From Methylobacterium adhaesivum (lineage in GTDB: Bacteria; Pseudomonadota; Alphaproteobacteria; Rhizobiales; Beijerinckiaceae): a DNA stretch of 64,000 nucleotides. The notes beneath the pieces were generated by a model that was given only the letters and a program-made list of their open reading frames with translations, was not told where the DNA came from and did no database searches. Where the stretch lies: the NCBI RefSeq assembly GCF_022179065.1, contig NZ_BPQD01000028.1:1-64000 (forward strand). The letters are read 5' to 3'. The translations under genes and the position numbers were made by a program. Below are positions 53,795-64,000 of this stretch, piece after piece (positions within the stretch are counted from its first letter, which is position 1; every line of letters starts with the position of its first letter).

Positions 53795-53853
53795 GGGCAA
53801 ATCCTGGCCGTTGCGCTGCGTCGGGCCGGCCATCCCGCGTCCGGCCCGCGCTG

Positions 53854-54498
53854 TCAACGCGAGGGTGAGGCGTGCGGGCGCATGGCGTGCGCGACCTCGG
53901 CCCGCAGCACCGGCAGCAGCTCGGCCTCGAACCACGGATTGGCCTTGAGCCAGCCGCTGTTGCGCCAGGATGGGTGCGGCAGGGGCAGCACGCGCGGCCG
54001 GCGCGGCGCATCGAGCACGGTGCGCCACCCCCGGACGGTCTCGGTGAGGCCCCCCTTGGCCCGGCCGAGGTGCCAGGCCTGCGCGTACTGCCCGATGACG
54101 AGGATGAGTTCGAGCTGCGGCAAGCCGGCGAACAGCTCCTCCCGCCAGCGCTCGGCGCACTCGCGCCGGGGCGGCCGGTCCCCACCCTTGGAATCGTAGC
54201 CGGGAAAGCAGGCCCCCATGGGGACGATGGCGAGGCGCGAGGCGTCGTAGAAGGCCGCCTCGTCGAGGCCGAGCCAGTCACGCAGGCGGATGCCGGAGGG
54301 GTCCATGAACGGGATGCCGCTCTTGTCGGCCTTGTTGCCGGGCGCCTGACTGGCGATGCACAGGCGCGCGCTGGAACTTCCCTGGACGATGGGGCGCGGC
54401 TCCTGAGGCAGGGGCGGTCCGTAGACCGGCGCATCGCGACAGAGGCGGCAGGCGCGTAGGGACGCGGCGGTGGCGCTGAAATCGGGGGCGGAGTGCAT
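53854..54498 (-). CDS. Uracil-DNA glycosylase family protein
   Basis: A 214-residue protein of the uracil-DNA glycosylase superfamily. Four cysteines (CRLC near the N-terminus, GACFPG, RREC) could bind a 4Fe-4S cluster as in families 4 and 5. [20 protein letters not shown] corresponds to the catalytic motif A, and [10 protein letters not shown] to motif B with the conserved histidine. It probably removes uracil or a related damaged base. The ATG at 54498 is supported by the first cysteine lying only 15 residues in. Confidence 0.8.
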   Translation of the reverse strand: MHSAPDFSATAASLRACRLCRDAPVYGPPLPQEPRPIVQGSSSARLCIASQAPGNKADKSGIPFMDPSGIRLRDWLGLDEAAFYDASRLAIVPMGACFPGYDSKGGDRPPRRECAERWREELFAGLPQLELILVIGQYAQAWHLGRAKGGLTETVRGWRTVLDAPRRPRVLPLPHPSWRNSGWLKANPWFEAELLPVLRAEVAHAMRPHASPSR

Positions 54499-54620
54499 GC
54501 TGACGGGGACATAGGAAGCCGGCCCGTTCCGGCACAGGGGATGCGGGAACGCGGGCGCCCCGCGGCTCTTGGTTTGTCATCCCGCCGGATCGACCGGCTT
54601 CCCAAGGCGACGGAGTTCCC

Positions 54621-55442
54621 ATGCCCTTCCTCGACACCCCGGACGGCACCCGACTGTACTACAAGGACTGGGGCACCGGCCGCCCCGTCGTGTTCATCCA
54701 CGGCTGGCCCCTGGACGCCGACATGTGGGAGTATCAGATGCCCGCCGTCACCGAGGCGGGGTTTCGCACAGTCGCCTATGACCGGCGCGGCTTCGGCCGC
54801 TCGGACCAGCCCTGGGGCGGCTACGATTATGACACCTTCGCGGACGATCTGAAGGCGGTGCTGGACGGGCTCGACATCCAGGACGTCGCCCTGGTCGGCT
54901 TCTCCATGGGCGGCGGCGAGATCGCGCGGTACATGTCGCGCCACGGCGGCGCACGAGTGTCCCGCGTGGCCCTCGTCTCGGCAGTGACGCCGATGATGCT
55001 GAAGACTCCCGACCACCCGCAAGGCGTCGAGGCCGGCGTGTTCGAGGGCATGATCGAGGGTTTGAAAGCCGACCGCCCGCATTTCCTCGCGAACTTCGCC
55101 AAGACCTTCTTCGGGGCCGGCGTCTTCACCGCGCCGACCTCCAGCGAGCTGATGGGCTGGACGGGCGACCTTGCCATGCGCGCCTCGCCGAAGGCCACCA
55201 CCGCCTGCGTCCGGGCCTTCGGCGAAACGGATTTCCGCCCCGACATGGCGCATATCCGGGTACCGACCCTCATCGTCCATGGCGACGACGACCAGACCGT
55301 GCCCATTGATGCGTCGGGCCGGGCGGCGGCCGCGGCGATCCCGGGTTCGACCCTCGTCGTCTACGAGGGCGCCTCCCATGCCTTGCCCTTCACACATGCA
55401 GAGCGACTTACGAACGATCTGCTGGCGTTTCTCAAGGCGTAG
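54621..55442 (+). CDS. Alpha/beta hydrolase, chloroperoxidase-like
   Basis: A 273-residue cytoplasmic hydrolase related to cofactor-free haloperoxidases and arylesterases. The catalytic triad is Ser in LVGFSMGGGEIAR, Asp in HGDDDQTVP and His in GASHALPFTH. FIHGWPLDADMWEYQ is the oxyanion loop. GGAG lies 5 bases before the ATG. The natural substrate is unknown; peracid-linked halogenation is a side activity of the family. Confidence 0.8.
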   Translation: MPFLDTPDGTRLYYKDWGTGRPVVFIHGWPLDADMWEYQMPAVTEAGFRTVAYDRRGFGRSDQPWGGYDYDTFADDLKAVLDGLDIQDVALVGFSMGGGEIARYMSRHGGARVSRVALVSAVTPMMLKTPDHPQGVEAGVFEGMIEGLKADRPHFLANFAKTFFGAGVFTAPTSSELMGWTGDLAMRASPKATTACVRAFGETDFRPDMAHIRVPTLIVHGDDDQTVPIDASGRAAAAAIPGSTLVVYEGASHALPFTHAERLTNDLLAFLKA

Positions 55443-55591
55443 CCGCCCGGAACCTATGCCCGCACATCGTCTTGATCCGATATCGACCCGATCAGCGGCA
55501 GACGATCGACGACATAGGTTGGTTTTCCCGATGCGGAATTCTTGACCCGGACCGGAACGTCCTGCTGGAAATCATAAAAAGGATGAACCGG

Positions 55592-56764
55592 ATGAAGGCA
55601 TTGTGCTGGCACGGCAAGGGCGACATCCGGTGCGATACGGTACCGGACCCGAAGATCGAGGATGCCCGCGACGTCATCATCAAGGTGACGTCGTGCGCCA
55701 TCTGCGGCTCCGACCTCCACCTCATGGACGGTCAGATGCCGACCATGGAGAGCGGCGACGTTCTCGGCCACGAGTTCATGGGTGAAGTGGTCGAGGTCGG
55801 GACCGGCTTCACCAAGTTCAAGAAGGGCGACCGGATCGTCGTGCCCTTCAACATCAATTGCGGCGAATGCCGCCAGTGCAAGCTCGGCAACTATTCCGTC
55901 TGTCAGCGTTCCAACCGCAACGGCGCCATGGCGGCGGCACAGTTCGGCTACACCACGGCCGGCCTGTTCGGATACTCGCACCTCACCGGCGGCTATGCCG
56001 GCGGTCAGGCCGAGTACGTACGGGTGCCCATGGCCGATGTCGCCCCCATGCTGGCGCCCGAGGGCATGGACGACGAGCACCTCCTGTTCCTCACCGACAT
56101 CCTGCCCACGGGCTGGCAGGGCGCCGAGCATTGCGAGATTCGGGGCGGCGAGAGCATCGCCATCTGGGGCGCGGGGCCCGTCGGCCTGTTCACGATCCAG
56201 TCGGCGAAGATCATGGGGGCCGAACGCATCATCGTCATCGAGACGGTGCCCGAGCGCATCGCGCTGGCGCGCAAATCCGGCGCCACCGACATCATCGACT
56301 TCATGAAGGAAGACGTGTTCGAGCGGATCAAGGAGATCACCAAGGGCGAGGGCGCCGACGCCGTCATCGACTGTGTCGGGATGGAGGCCACCGCCGGCCA
56401 CGGCGTCGCCGGGATCATCAGCACCCTGCAGGAGAAGCTCACCTCGACGGAGCGGCCCTACGTTCTCATGGAGGCGATCAAGGCCGTGCGTCCCTGCGGC
56501 ATCGTCTCGATCCCGGGCGTCTATGGTGGCCCGCTGCCCATCAACATGGGATCGATCGTCCAGAAGGGCCTGACCCTCAAGAGTGGCCAGACCCACGTGA
56601 AACGCTACCTCGAGACCCTGACGAAGCTGATCCAGGCGGGGCGGTTCGACATGACGTCGATGATCACCCACCGCTCGACGGACCTCGCCGACGGCCCCGA
56701 CCTCTACAAGACGTTCCGCGACAAGAAGGACGGCTGCGTCAAGGTGGTGTTCCACCCGAACTGA
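55592..56764 (+). CDS. Zinc-dependent alcohol dehydrogenase
   Basis: A 390-residue medium-chain dehydrogenase. CAICGSDLH and GHEFMGEV carry catalytic zinc ligands; CGECRQCKLGNYSVC carries the four structural-zinc cysteines; WGAGPVGLFTIQSAKI is the NAD-binding loop. Layout (long insert after the structural zinc loop) resembles glutathione-independent formaldehyde dehydrogenase-like enzymes common in methylotrophs, but the substrate is uncertain. ATG 55592 has AAGGA 8 bases before it; ATG 55583 is an alternative. Confidence 0.85.
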   Translation: MKALCWHGKGDIRCDTVPDPKIEDARDVIIKVTSCAICGSDLHLMDGQMPTMESGDVLGHEFMGEVVEVGTGFTKFKKGDRIVVPFNINCGECRQCKLGNYSVCQRSNRNGAMAAAQFGYTTAGLFGYSHLTGGYAGGQAEYVRVPMADVAPMLAPEGMDDEHLLFLTDILPTGWQGAEHCEIRGGESIAIWGAGPVGLFTIQSAKIMGAERIIVIETVPERIALARKSGATDIIDFMKEDVFERIKEITKGEGADAVIDCVGMEATAGHGVAGIISTLQEKLTSTERPYVLMEAIKAVRPCGIVSIPGVYGGPLPINMGSIVQKGLTLKSGQTHVKRYLETLTKLIQAGRFDMTSMITHRSTDLADGPDLYKTFRDKKDGCVKVVFHPN

Positions 56765-56859
56765 GCGCACGGGACGGTGCTGCGCAGGACGCCTGGACCG
56801 GGATCGCATCCGGTTCAGGATCGTTGCCGTCACGGCGACGGCGGGTGAAGGAAAGCGGA

Positions 56860-57135
56860 ATGGCGTTCAAGGCGAAGTCGGCGTCGGAGACCAAGGCGGC
56901 GGACCTCGCCGGTGCCCTTGTCCGGATCGCCGACCGGGAGGGCGCACCGCTCCGGATCGGCGTCGACGAATTGCGACGGGGCAACCCGCGCCTGACGCCG
57001 CTCGCCATCGGCCAGATGTTTCGCAAGCATCGCGACATTCTGGACGCCGCCCTTTCGGAGCGGGGTTACGTCCTTCTGGATTACGCCGATCAGGGAACGG
57101 GCCTCGGCATGGCGTTCTCCATCGACCCCGCGTGA
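56860..57135 (+). CDS. Hypothetical protein, 91 aa
   Basis: A small soluble protein starting MAFKAKSASETKAADLAGAL. It has an alpha/beta look (RIGVDELRRGNPRLTPLAIG, MFRKHRDILDAALSERGYVLLDY). GAAGGAAAG precedes ATG 56860. No family was recognised. It lies convergent to the molybdenum hydroxylase gene, with 17 bases between the stops. Confidence 0.6.
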   Translation: MAFKAKSASETKAADLAGALVRIADREGAPLRIGVDELRRGNPRLTPLAIGQMFRKHRDILDAALSERGYVLLDYADQGTGLGMAFSIDPA

Positions 57136-57152
57136 GACGCGGGGCCGTTCGA

Positions 57153-59384
57153 TTACACGCCCTTGAGGCCGTCGAGATCGAGGGGTAGGGAGCGAAGACG
57201 CCGGCCGGTGGCGGCAAAAACGGCGTTCGAGATGGCCGGGGCGATCACCGGCACGCCCGGTTCGCCGATGCCCGTGGGGGCCGCGGTGGAGGGCATGATG
57301 TGGACTTCGACCACCGGCATCTCGCTCATGCGGGTCGGCTCGTAGGTGTCGAAGTTCCGCTCCTGCACCACGCCGTCCTTGAGGGTGATCCGGTTGCGCA
57401 GGACCGAAGAGAGGGCAAAGCCCACGGCCCCCTCGACCTGAGCCCGGATGATGTCCGGATTGACCGCGATGCCGACGTCGACGGCGGCGACGATGCGGTT
57501 CACCTTCACCTTCGCCCCCTCCGTCGTCACCTCGGCCACCATGGCGACGTAGGAGCCGAAGGATTCGTGGGCCGCGACGCCGAAGCCGTGGCCCTTGCCG
57601 CCGTCCGCCTTGCCCGGCGACCGGGCTGCCCAGCCGGCCTTCTCGGCGGCGAGCGACAGGACGCCCGACAGGCGCGGGGCGCTCTTCAGCATGCCGAGGC
57701 GATAGGCGACGGGGTCGGCGCCCGCCGCGTGGGCGAGCTCGTCGACGAACACCTCCATGGCCTGGGCCGTGTGGGTGTGGCCGACGGAGCGCCACCACAA
57801 CACCGGCACGCCCTCGCGGGCGTTGTGCACCTCGAACCGGTAGGCCGGCAGGGCATAGGGGGTGTCGGACGCGCCTTCGATGGAGGTCGAATCGATGCCG
57901 TCCTTCACCAGCATCGCCTCGAAGGGCGAACCGATCATGATCGACTTGCCGATCATGCGATGCTCCCAGCCGACCACGGCGCCGGCGGCGTCGAGACCGG
58001 CCCGAAGCTTGTGCACGACCATGGGACGGTAATAGCCCCCGGCCATGTCGTCCTCGCGGGTCCAGACGAGGTGGACCGGGGCCTTGCCCCCCGTGGCCTT
58101 CACGATGGCGGCCGTCTCGGCGAAGTAATCGGCGCCCGGCGTCGCGCGCCGGCCGAACGATCCGCCGGCCCATTGGGTGTGCAGGCGAACCTTGTCGGTG
58201 GTCACCCCGAGGGTGGCGGCGACGACGGCCTGCTCGATGGTCTGGATCTGACAGCCGGCGAAGACGTCGTAGGTGCCGTCGGGCGCCCGCTCGATGGTGG
58301 CGTTGAGGGGCTCCAGGGCCGCGTGCGCGAGGTAGGGGAAGGTGAATTCCGCCTCCAGCACCTTGGCGGCCCCCGCGATGGCGCCGCCTGCGTCGCCGCG
58401 CCGGGACGCCACGAGGCCGGGACTTTTCAGGCGCTCGCGATACTCGGCGAGGATCGCGTCGGAAGAGCGGGTCTCGGCGCCCGAATCGTCCCAGGTCACC
58501 TCCAGGACCTCGCGGCCCTTCATGGCCGACCACGTGTCCTTGGCGATGACCGCCACGCCCGTGGGGATCGTCACCACGTCGAGGACGCCCGGCATGGCGC
58601 GGGCGGCCTTGCTGTTCACGGCCGCCACCACGCCGCCGAAGCGGGGCGCGTGCAGCACCACGGCCGTGACCTGACCGGGACGCCGGATGTCCATGGCATA
58701 GGTGGCGCTGCCGTCGGTCTTGGCCGTCGAATCGAGGCGCGGCACCTTGGTGCCGATGAGCGTCCACTGGCCGGGCTGCTTGAGGGTGGGCTCCTGCGGC
58801 ACCGGTTGTGCCGCCGCGGCCTCGGCCAGCTCGCCGAAGCGCGCCTGCCGGTTCGAGGCGGCGTGGCGCACCGTGCCGTTCGAGACGGTGATCTCGCCGG
58901 CCGGAACCGTCCAGCGCTCGGCGGCGGAGGCCACCAGCATGGCGCGGGCGGCGGCGCCGGCCCGGCGCAGCTGCAACCAGGAATTGGCGATGGCCGTTGA
59001 GCCGCCCGTCCCCTGGACGGGTCCCATGAGCAGGTTGTTGTAGAGCGCCGCATCCGCTGGGGCGAAGGCGGTGCGGACGGTCGCCCAGTCGGCGTCGAGT
59101 TCGTCGGCCAGGATCGTGGCGAGACCCGTGGTGTTGCCCTGGCCCATGTCGAGGTGCTTGATCATCACCGTGACGGAATCGTCGGCGGCGATCCGTACGA
59201 AGGCGTTGGGCTGGGGCCGGCCGCCGGTGAGATCGGGCCCGCCGGCCGCGCGGGCTTGGCGCGGGCCGCCCAGGTTGAAGCCGATGAGGAGCGCGCCCGT
59301 CGTGGCGGCGACGCCCCCCAGGAAGGCGCGGCGGGACGGGACGGTCTCGAGGGCCTGGCGGACCTTCGGCATGGCGGGCTCCAA
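57153..59384 (-). CDS. Molybdopterin-binding subunit, isoquinoline 1-oxidoreductase type
   Basis: A 743-residue large subunit of a xanthine-oxidase-family molybdenum hydroxylase. A twin-arginine signal ([19 protein letters not shown], with ARA before the mature part) sends it to the periplasm. [25 protein letters not shown] and [14 protein letters not shown] are cofactor-binding segments; [21 protein letters not shown] near the C-terminus holds the usual catalytic-glutamate motif. With the 2Fe-2S subunit upstream, 44 bases away, it forms an IorAB-type enzyme lacking a FAD subunit. The substrate, possibly an aldehyde or N-heterocycle, is unknown. Confidence 0.85.
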   Translation of the reverse strand: MEPAMPKVRQALETVPSRRAFLGGVAATTGALLIGFNLGGPRQARAAGGPDLTGGRPQPNAFVRIAADDSVTVMIKHLDMGQGNTTGLATILADELDADWATVRTAFAPADAALYNNLLMGPVQGTGGSTAIANSWLQLRRAGAAARAMLVASAAERWTVPAGEITVSNGTVRHAASNRQARFGELAEAAAAQPVPQEPTLKQPGQWTLIGTKVPRLDSTAKTDGSATYAMDIRRPGQVTAVVLHAPRFGGVVAAVNSKAARAMPGVLDVVTIPTGVAVIAKDTWSAMKGREVLEVTWDDSGAETRSSDAILAEYRERLKSPGLVASRRGDAGGAIAGAAKVLEAEFTFPYLAHAALEPLNATIERAPDGTYDVFAGCQIQTIEQAVVAATLGVTTDKVRLHTQWAGGSFGRRATPGADYFAETAAIVKATGGKAPVHLVWTREDDMAGGYYRPMVVHKLRAGLDAAGAVVGWEHRMIGKSIMIGSPFEAMLVKDGIDSTSIEGASDTPYALPAYRFEVHNAREGVPVLWWRSVGHTHTAQAMEVFVDELAHAAGADPVAYRLGMLKSAPRLSGVLSLAAEKAGWAARSPGKADGGKGHGFGVAAHESFGSYVAMVAEVTTEGAKVKVNRIVAAVDVGIAVNPDIIRAQVEGAVGFALSSVLRNRITLKDGVVQERNFDTYEPTRMSEMPVVEVHIMPSTAAPTGIGEPGVPVIAPAISNAVFAATGRRLRSLPLDLDGLKGV

Positions 59385-59431
59385 TTCGGACGGGTCGTAT
59401 CAGGCGGGTCTTGGTTCGGGCCGGCGGACAA

Positions 59432-59887
59432 TCAGGCGAGGCTGCGGGCCGCCTCGTGGATCGCCGCGCGGATGCGCTGGTAGGTGCCGCAGCGGCAGAC
59501 GTTGCCGTCCATGGCCCCGTCGATCTCTGCATCCGTCGGCTTGGCCTTGTCGGACAGGAGACCGATGGCCGACATCATCTGGCCGGACTGGCAGTAGCCG
59601 CACTGAACCACGTCGAGACCGCGCCAAGCCGTCCGCACGGCGTCGGCGACGCGCCCCGACACGCCCTCGATGGTGGTGACCTTGGCCTCGCCGATGTCGC
59701 CGATCCGTGTCTGGCAGGCGCGCACGGGCTGGCCGTCGAGGTGGACTGTACAGGCCCCGCATTGCGCGATGCCGCAGCCGTACTTGGTGCCGGTCTTGTC
59801 GAGATGATCGCGCAACACCCACAGGAGCGGCGTCTCGGGATCGGCCTCGATGCTGTGAGCGACGCCGTTGACGGTCAGCTTCACCAT
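59432..59887 (-). CDS. 2Fe-2S subunit of the molybdenum hydroxylase
   Basis: A 151-residue electron-transfer subunit with two 2Fe-2S clusters: KYGCGIAQCGACTVHLDG with a later cysteine in VRACQTR, and CGYCQSGQMM with CRCGTYQRIR. It opens with the family motif KLTVNGVAHSIEADPETPLL. ATG 59887 is used; the frame is open to 59932. It probably travels to the periplasm bound to the large subunit's twin-arginine signal. Confidence 0.9.
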   Translation of the reverse strand: MVKLTVNGVAHSIEADPETPLLWVLRDHLDKTGTKYGCGIAQCGACTVHLDGQPVRACQTRIGDIGEAKVTTIEGVSGRVADAVRTAWRGLDVVQCGYCQSGQMMSAIGLLSDKAKPTDAEIDGAMDGNVCRCGTYQRIRAAIHEAARSLA

Positions 59888-60142
59888 GGGTCGTGCTCCT
59901 GGCTCGCGTTCTGGAACGAGGCTAAACTGCAAAATACGTTATCCATGTGCGTCATCACACGTCGCCGACCCACCCTGCGGATGAGAGACGGGCACGCTGT
60001 CGTCGTGCGGAATCGAGACAATGCGAAGGAATACGGCAGGTCGTTTTTAACACATCGGGGCCACTTTAACCCCGGTCGTATTCCGACATGCCCGCGCTCA
60101 CCCCGATCGCGGCACCCCTTCGTGTGATCCTGCAAGACGGCA
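59888..60142. other. Divergent intergenic region
   Basis: About 255 bases between the leftward molybdenum hydroxylase pair and the rightward kinase gene. It contains AT-richer stretches near 59920-59945 and 60035-60070 that could hold promoters, but no pair of hexamers is clear. Confidence 0.35.
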
Positions 60143-61711
<1,569 letters not shown>

Positions 61712-61846
61712 ACCCCGTCCGAGCGAGGCCTCGGGCCGAGGTCGGGCGCGGAGCCTCCCGCAAAAACCGCATGGCCCGCCCGTTGCTTTCCCGTATCGTG
61801 TCATCGCGTCGGCCGGCCCGGTCGCGGGATACGGAGTTCGCGGACG

Positions 61847-63193
61847 ATGGGTCGGACGGATCGCACCACGCTCGCCCCGCCATCCCTCGAGCGGCAACAG
61901 CTGGACGCGGCCTATCGCCGGATCACCTGGCGGCTGCTTCCGTTCCTGATGACCCTGTGGATCCTGTCCTGGATCGACCGGGTCAACATCGGATTCGCCA
62001 AGCTGCAGATGCTCGCCGACCTACGGTTCAGCGAGACCATCTACGGCATCGGCGCGGGCATCTTCTTCCTCGGGTACTTCCTCTGCGAGGTTCCGAGCAA
62101 TCTCCTCCTGGAGCATATCGGCGCCCGCCGGACCATCGCGCGCATCACCTTCCTGTGGGGCGCCTGCTGCGTGGCGATGATGTTCGTGACCACGCCGGCC
62201 GGATTCTACGTGCTGCGCTTCCTGCTCGGCGTGTTCGAGGCCGGGTTCTATCCCGGCGTGATCCTGTTCCTGACCTACTGGTACCCGACGGAACGGCGCG
62301 CGCGGGTGTTCGGCCTGTTCATGTCGGCCTCGGCCCTGGCCGGAGTCATCGGCGGCCCCCTCGCCGGCGCGATCATGACTGGACTCGACGGCGTGAACGG
62401 CTGGGCCGGCTGGCAATGGGTGTTCCTCATCGAGGGAATCCCGTCGATCCTCGCCGGCCTCGTCACCCTGGTCTACCTCACCGACCGGCCCGCGAAGGCC
62501 GGCTGGCTCACCCCCGTGCAGAAGGCTCTGGTGGAAACCGACCTCGCCCGCGACGCGGCGGCCCTGGGACCGCGCGAGCATCGCATCCTCGCCTCCCTCA
62601 AGGATGCCCGCGTCTGGCAGTGCATCGCGATCTTCTTCTGCATCGTCACCGCCAACTCGGCCCTCACCTTCTTCGGGCCGAGCGTGGTGCGGGAGGCGGG
62701 GTTCACCGATCCGCTCACCATCGGCTGGATCATGTCGGGGGCCTATCTCTGCGGCGGCGCCGGGATGATCTTCAACGGGCTGCATTCCGACCGCTCCGGC
62801 GAGTCGCGGCTGCATTGCGGCGCGCCCGCCCTCGTCGGTGCAGCCGCCATCCTGCTCCTCGGATTCCTCGTGCCGGTGAGCCCAGGCCTCTCCGTCGTCG
62901 CCCTGACGGTGGCCATCGTCGGCACCATGAGCGCGATCCCGGTGTTCTGGCAGATCCCCGGACGATTCCTGGCCGGGTCCGCCGCCGCCGCCGGCATCGC
63001 GCTGATCAATTCGGTGGCCAATCTCGCGGGCTTCGGCGCCCCGGCGGCCATGGGGTACCTGCGCGAGCACACGGGCTCCGTCGCCACCGGCCTCTGGATC
63101 GTGGCCGCCTTCGAGGCCGCCGCCCTCGTCCTCATCCTCGCCTTCGTCCCGCCCCGGGCGCCCGCCCCGGAACGCCGCGTCGCGGCGGCCTGA
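61847..63193 (+). CDS. MFS transporter, anion:cation symporter (ACS) type
   Basis: A 448-residue protein with 12 predicted membrane helices in the layout of the ACS family (phthalate/hexuronate permeases). LWILSWIDRVNIGFAKLQM in helix 1 is the family signature; GIGAGIFFLGYFLCEVPSNL and the loop RRTIARI follow; VFEAGFYPGVILFLTYWYP marks helix 5. It probably imports an organic anion with protons. It lies 29 bases before the first of two hydroxyisourate hydrolases, so a purine-breakdown compound is a possible substrate; that is inferred. Confidence 0.85.
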   Translation: MGRTDRTTLAPPSLERQQLDAAYRRITWRLLPFLMTLWILSWIDRVNIGFAKLQMLADLRFSETIYGIGAGIFFLGYFLCEVPSNLLLEHIGARRTIARITFLWGACCVAMMFVTTPAGFYVLRFLLGVFEAGFYPGVILFLTYWYPTERRARVFGLFMSASALAGVIGGPLAGAIMTGLDGVNGWAGWQWVFLIEGIPSILAGLVTLVYLTDRPAKAGWLTPVQKALVETDLARDAAALGPREHRILASLKDARVWQCIAIFFCIVTANSALTFFGPSVVREAGFTDPLTIGWIMSGAYLCGGAGMIFNGLHSDRSGESRLHCGAPALVGAAAILLLGFLVPVSPGLSVVALTVAIVGTMSAIPVFWQIPGRFLAGSAAAAGIALINSVANLAGFGAPAAMGYLREHTGSVATGLWIVAAFEAAALVLILAFVPPRAPAPERRVAAA

Positions 63194-63222
63194 ACGGCAT
63201 CGCGTGCTCAAGGAGCCTTTTC

Positions 63223-63738
63223 ATGGATCGACAAGCCCTGACACGTCGCAGCCTCGTCGGCGTCGGACTCGGCGGGGCCGCCATGGCCGCCGCCCCCGGT
63301 GTCCTGGCGCAGGCGAACCCGCCTCCGGCCGACCCGGCCAGGCCGGGGACGCTGACCACGGCTCCGGTCTCGCAGGCGGGCCTCGGGCCGCGCCTGACGC
63401 TGCACGCCATCGACAACTTCCACGGTACGCCCGGTGCCGGGATGGTCTGCGATCTCTCGATCCGCGAGGGCGACACCTACCGGCCGATCAAGACGGTCAC
63501 CACCGCCGCCAACGGCCGCACGCCCGAGCCCCTCCTGTCGGAGGACGCCTTGAGGGTCGGCCACTACGAACTGCTCCTGCATTTCGAGGAGTACTTCGCC
63601 CGAACCGGCGCCAGCCTGCCGAGCCCGAACTTCCTCGGCCTCGTCCCCGTGCGCTTCGTCATCCGGGACGCGAGCCAGCGCTACCACCTGCCGGTGCTGT
63701 TCACGCCGTGGGGCTATTCCTACTATCGCGGCAGCTGA
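63223..63738 (+). CDS. Hydroxyisourate hydrolase with twin-arginine signal
   Basis: A 171-residue transthyretin-like protein. The N-terminus LTRRSLVGVGLGGAAMAAA is a twin-arginine export signal. The mature part has LTLHAIDNFHGTPGAGMVCDLS and the C-terminal YHLPVLFTPWGYSYYRGS, the family's YRGS ending with conserved active-site His, Arg and Ser. HIUases convert 5-hydroxyisourate to OHCU in urate breakdown. This copy would be periplasmic. The N-terminal substrate motif is altered (HAIDNFHG rather than HVLD), so its substrate may differ. Confidence 0.8.
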   Translation: MDRQALTRRSLVGVGLGGAAMAAAPGVLAQANPPPADPARPGTLTTAPVSQAGLGPRLTLHAIDNFHGTPGAGMVCDLSIREGDTYRPIKTVTTAANGRTPEPLLSEDALRVGHYELLLHFEEYFARTGASLPSPNFLGLVPVRFVIRDASQRYHLPVLFTPWGYSYYRGS

Positions 63739-63784
63739 CGCGACCGCCCCCGATCGACCCTTCCCCCAGGAGAAACGAGCCCCC

Positions 63785-64000
63785 ATGGCCGGTATCACCA
63801 CACACGTGCTCGACGCGGATCGCGGACGCCCGGCGCCGGGGGTGCGCATCGATTTCTCGGTGATGGAAGACGGCGCGTGGCGCCACGTCAAATCCGTCGT
63901 CACCAATGCGGATGGGCGCACCGACGCGCCGATCCTGCCCGGAACCGAAGCCAGGATCGGCCAATACCAGCTCGAATTCCACATCGACGCCTATCTCAAG
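63785..64000 (+). CDS. uraH: Hydroxyisourate hydrolase, cytoplasmic, cut by the window end
   Basis: The first 72 codons of a second transthyretin-like protein, starting AGITTHVLDADRGRPAPGVR, the classical family N-terminus with the catalytic histidine. There is no signal peptide, so this one is cytoplasmic. AGGAG lies 11 bases before the ATG. It follows the exported paralogue after 46 bases. The rest lies outside the window. Confidence 0.85.
   Translation, partial: MAGITTHVLDADRGRPAPGVRIDFSVMEDGAWRHVKSVVTNADGRTDAPILPGTEARIGQYQLEFHIDAYLK

Noticed and set aside
56830-59532. A 900-codon frame on the minus strand in another phase over the molybdenum hydroxylase
   Set aside because: Arginine/proline-rich shadow frame; the neighbouring frame encodes a complete molybdopterin subunit with a twin-arginine signal.

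Overview
The window is high-GC DNA that reads as the chromosome (or a chromosome-like replicon) of an alphaproteobacterium of the Hyphomicrobiales, most likely a Methylobacterium or Methylorubrum relative. This rests on the trpA-accD-folC order, an AccD that has lost most of its zinc-ribbon cysteines, the cysHDN / cysJI arrangement, DivJ/PleC-like kinases and overall codon use. The species assignment is inference; no database was searched.

Positions 1 to about 28,950 are an accessory island, mostly defence and mobility genes. It ends at a tRNA-Ser(GCU) gene (28951-29042, minus strand) whose 3' end faces the island, the usual layout for an element inserted at a tRNA. From left to right it holds: a large serine recombinase with a C-terminal IS5-transposase-like (DUF4096-like) domain (775-2895); a soluble FtsH-like AAA+ zinc protease with a small overlapping partner (4217-6464); two overlapping metallophosphoesterases (7257-8605); a Gabija-like pair, an OLD-family ATPase/TOPRIM nuclease and a UvrD-like helicase (8876-12708), followed by a PIN-like nuclease candidate (12972-13970); a 1280-residue HTH plus tandem DNA methyltransferase (14112-17954) converging on a McrB/McrC pair (17926-21515); an AT-rich patch with a membrane protein and a transposase remnant (21729-22681); a KfrA-like DNA-binding protein (22919-23611); a trypsin-like protease with an unknown companion (23760-25435); and a TIR-domain protein paired with a membrane-anchored DUF2235 hydrolase (25525-27833). 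Two copies of a 26-bp palindrome (22796-22821 and 28707-28732) bracket the last third of the island. Several island genes have their ribosome binding site inside a start-proximal hairpin.

Positions 29,042 to 64,000 look like core chromosome: glycosyltransferase, acyl-CoA synthetase-like enzyme, GluQ-type synthetase, hybrid histidine kinase, trpA-accD-folC, an outer-membrane beta-barrel protein, a cold-shock protein, aspartate aminotransferase, a SAM methyltransferase, and a complete sulfate-to-sulfide block. In that block cysH-cysD-cysN run left, while an Lrp-type regulator, cysJ and cysI run right. CysH has the iron-sulfur cysteines of an APS reductase, which fits the absence of an APS kinase. 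A shared sequence motif lies upstream of both cysH and cysJ. Then follow a TetR regulator, pyrF, a uracil-DNA glycosylase family protein, an alpha/beta hydrolase, a zinc alcohol dehydrogenase, a two-subunit molybdenum hydroxylase, a sensor kinase, an ACS-type MFS transporter and two consecutive hydroxyisourate hydrolases, the second cut off by the window end.

The strongest candidates for an undescribed system are the TIR/DUF2235 pair and the HTH-tandem-methyltransferase/McrBC locus. The functions of both are inferred from domains and neighbourhood only.
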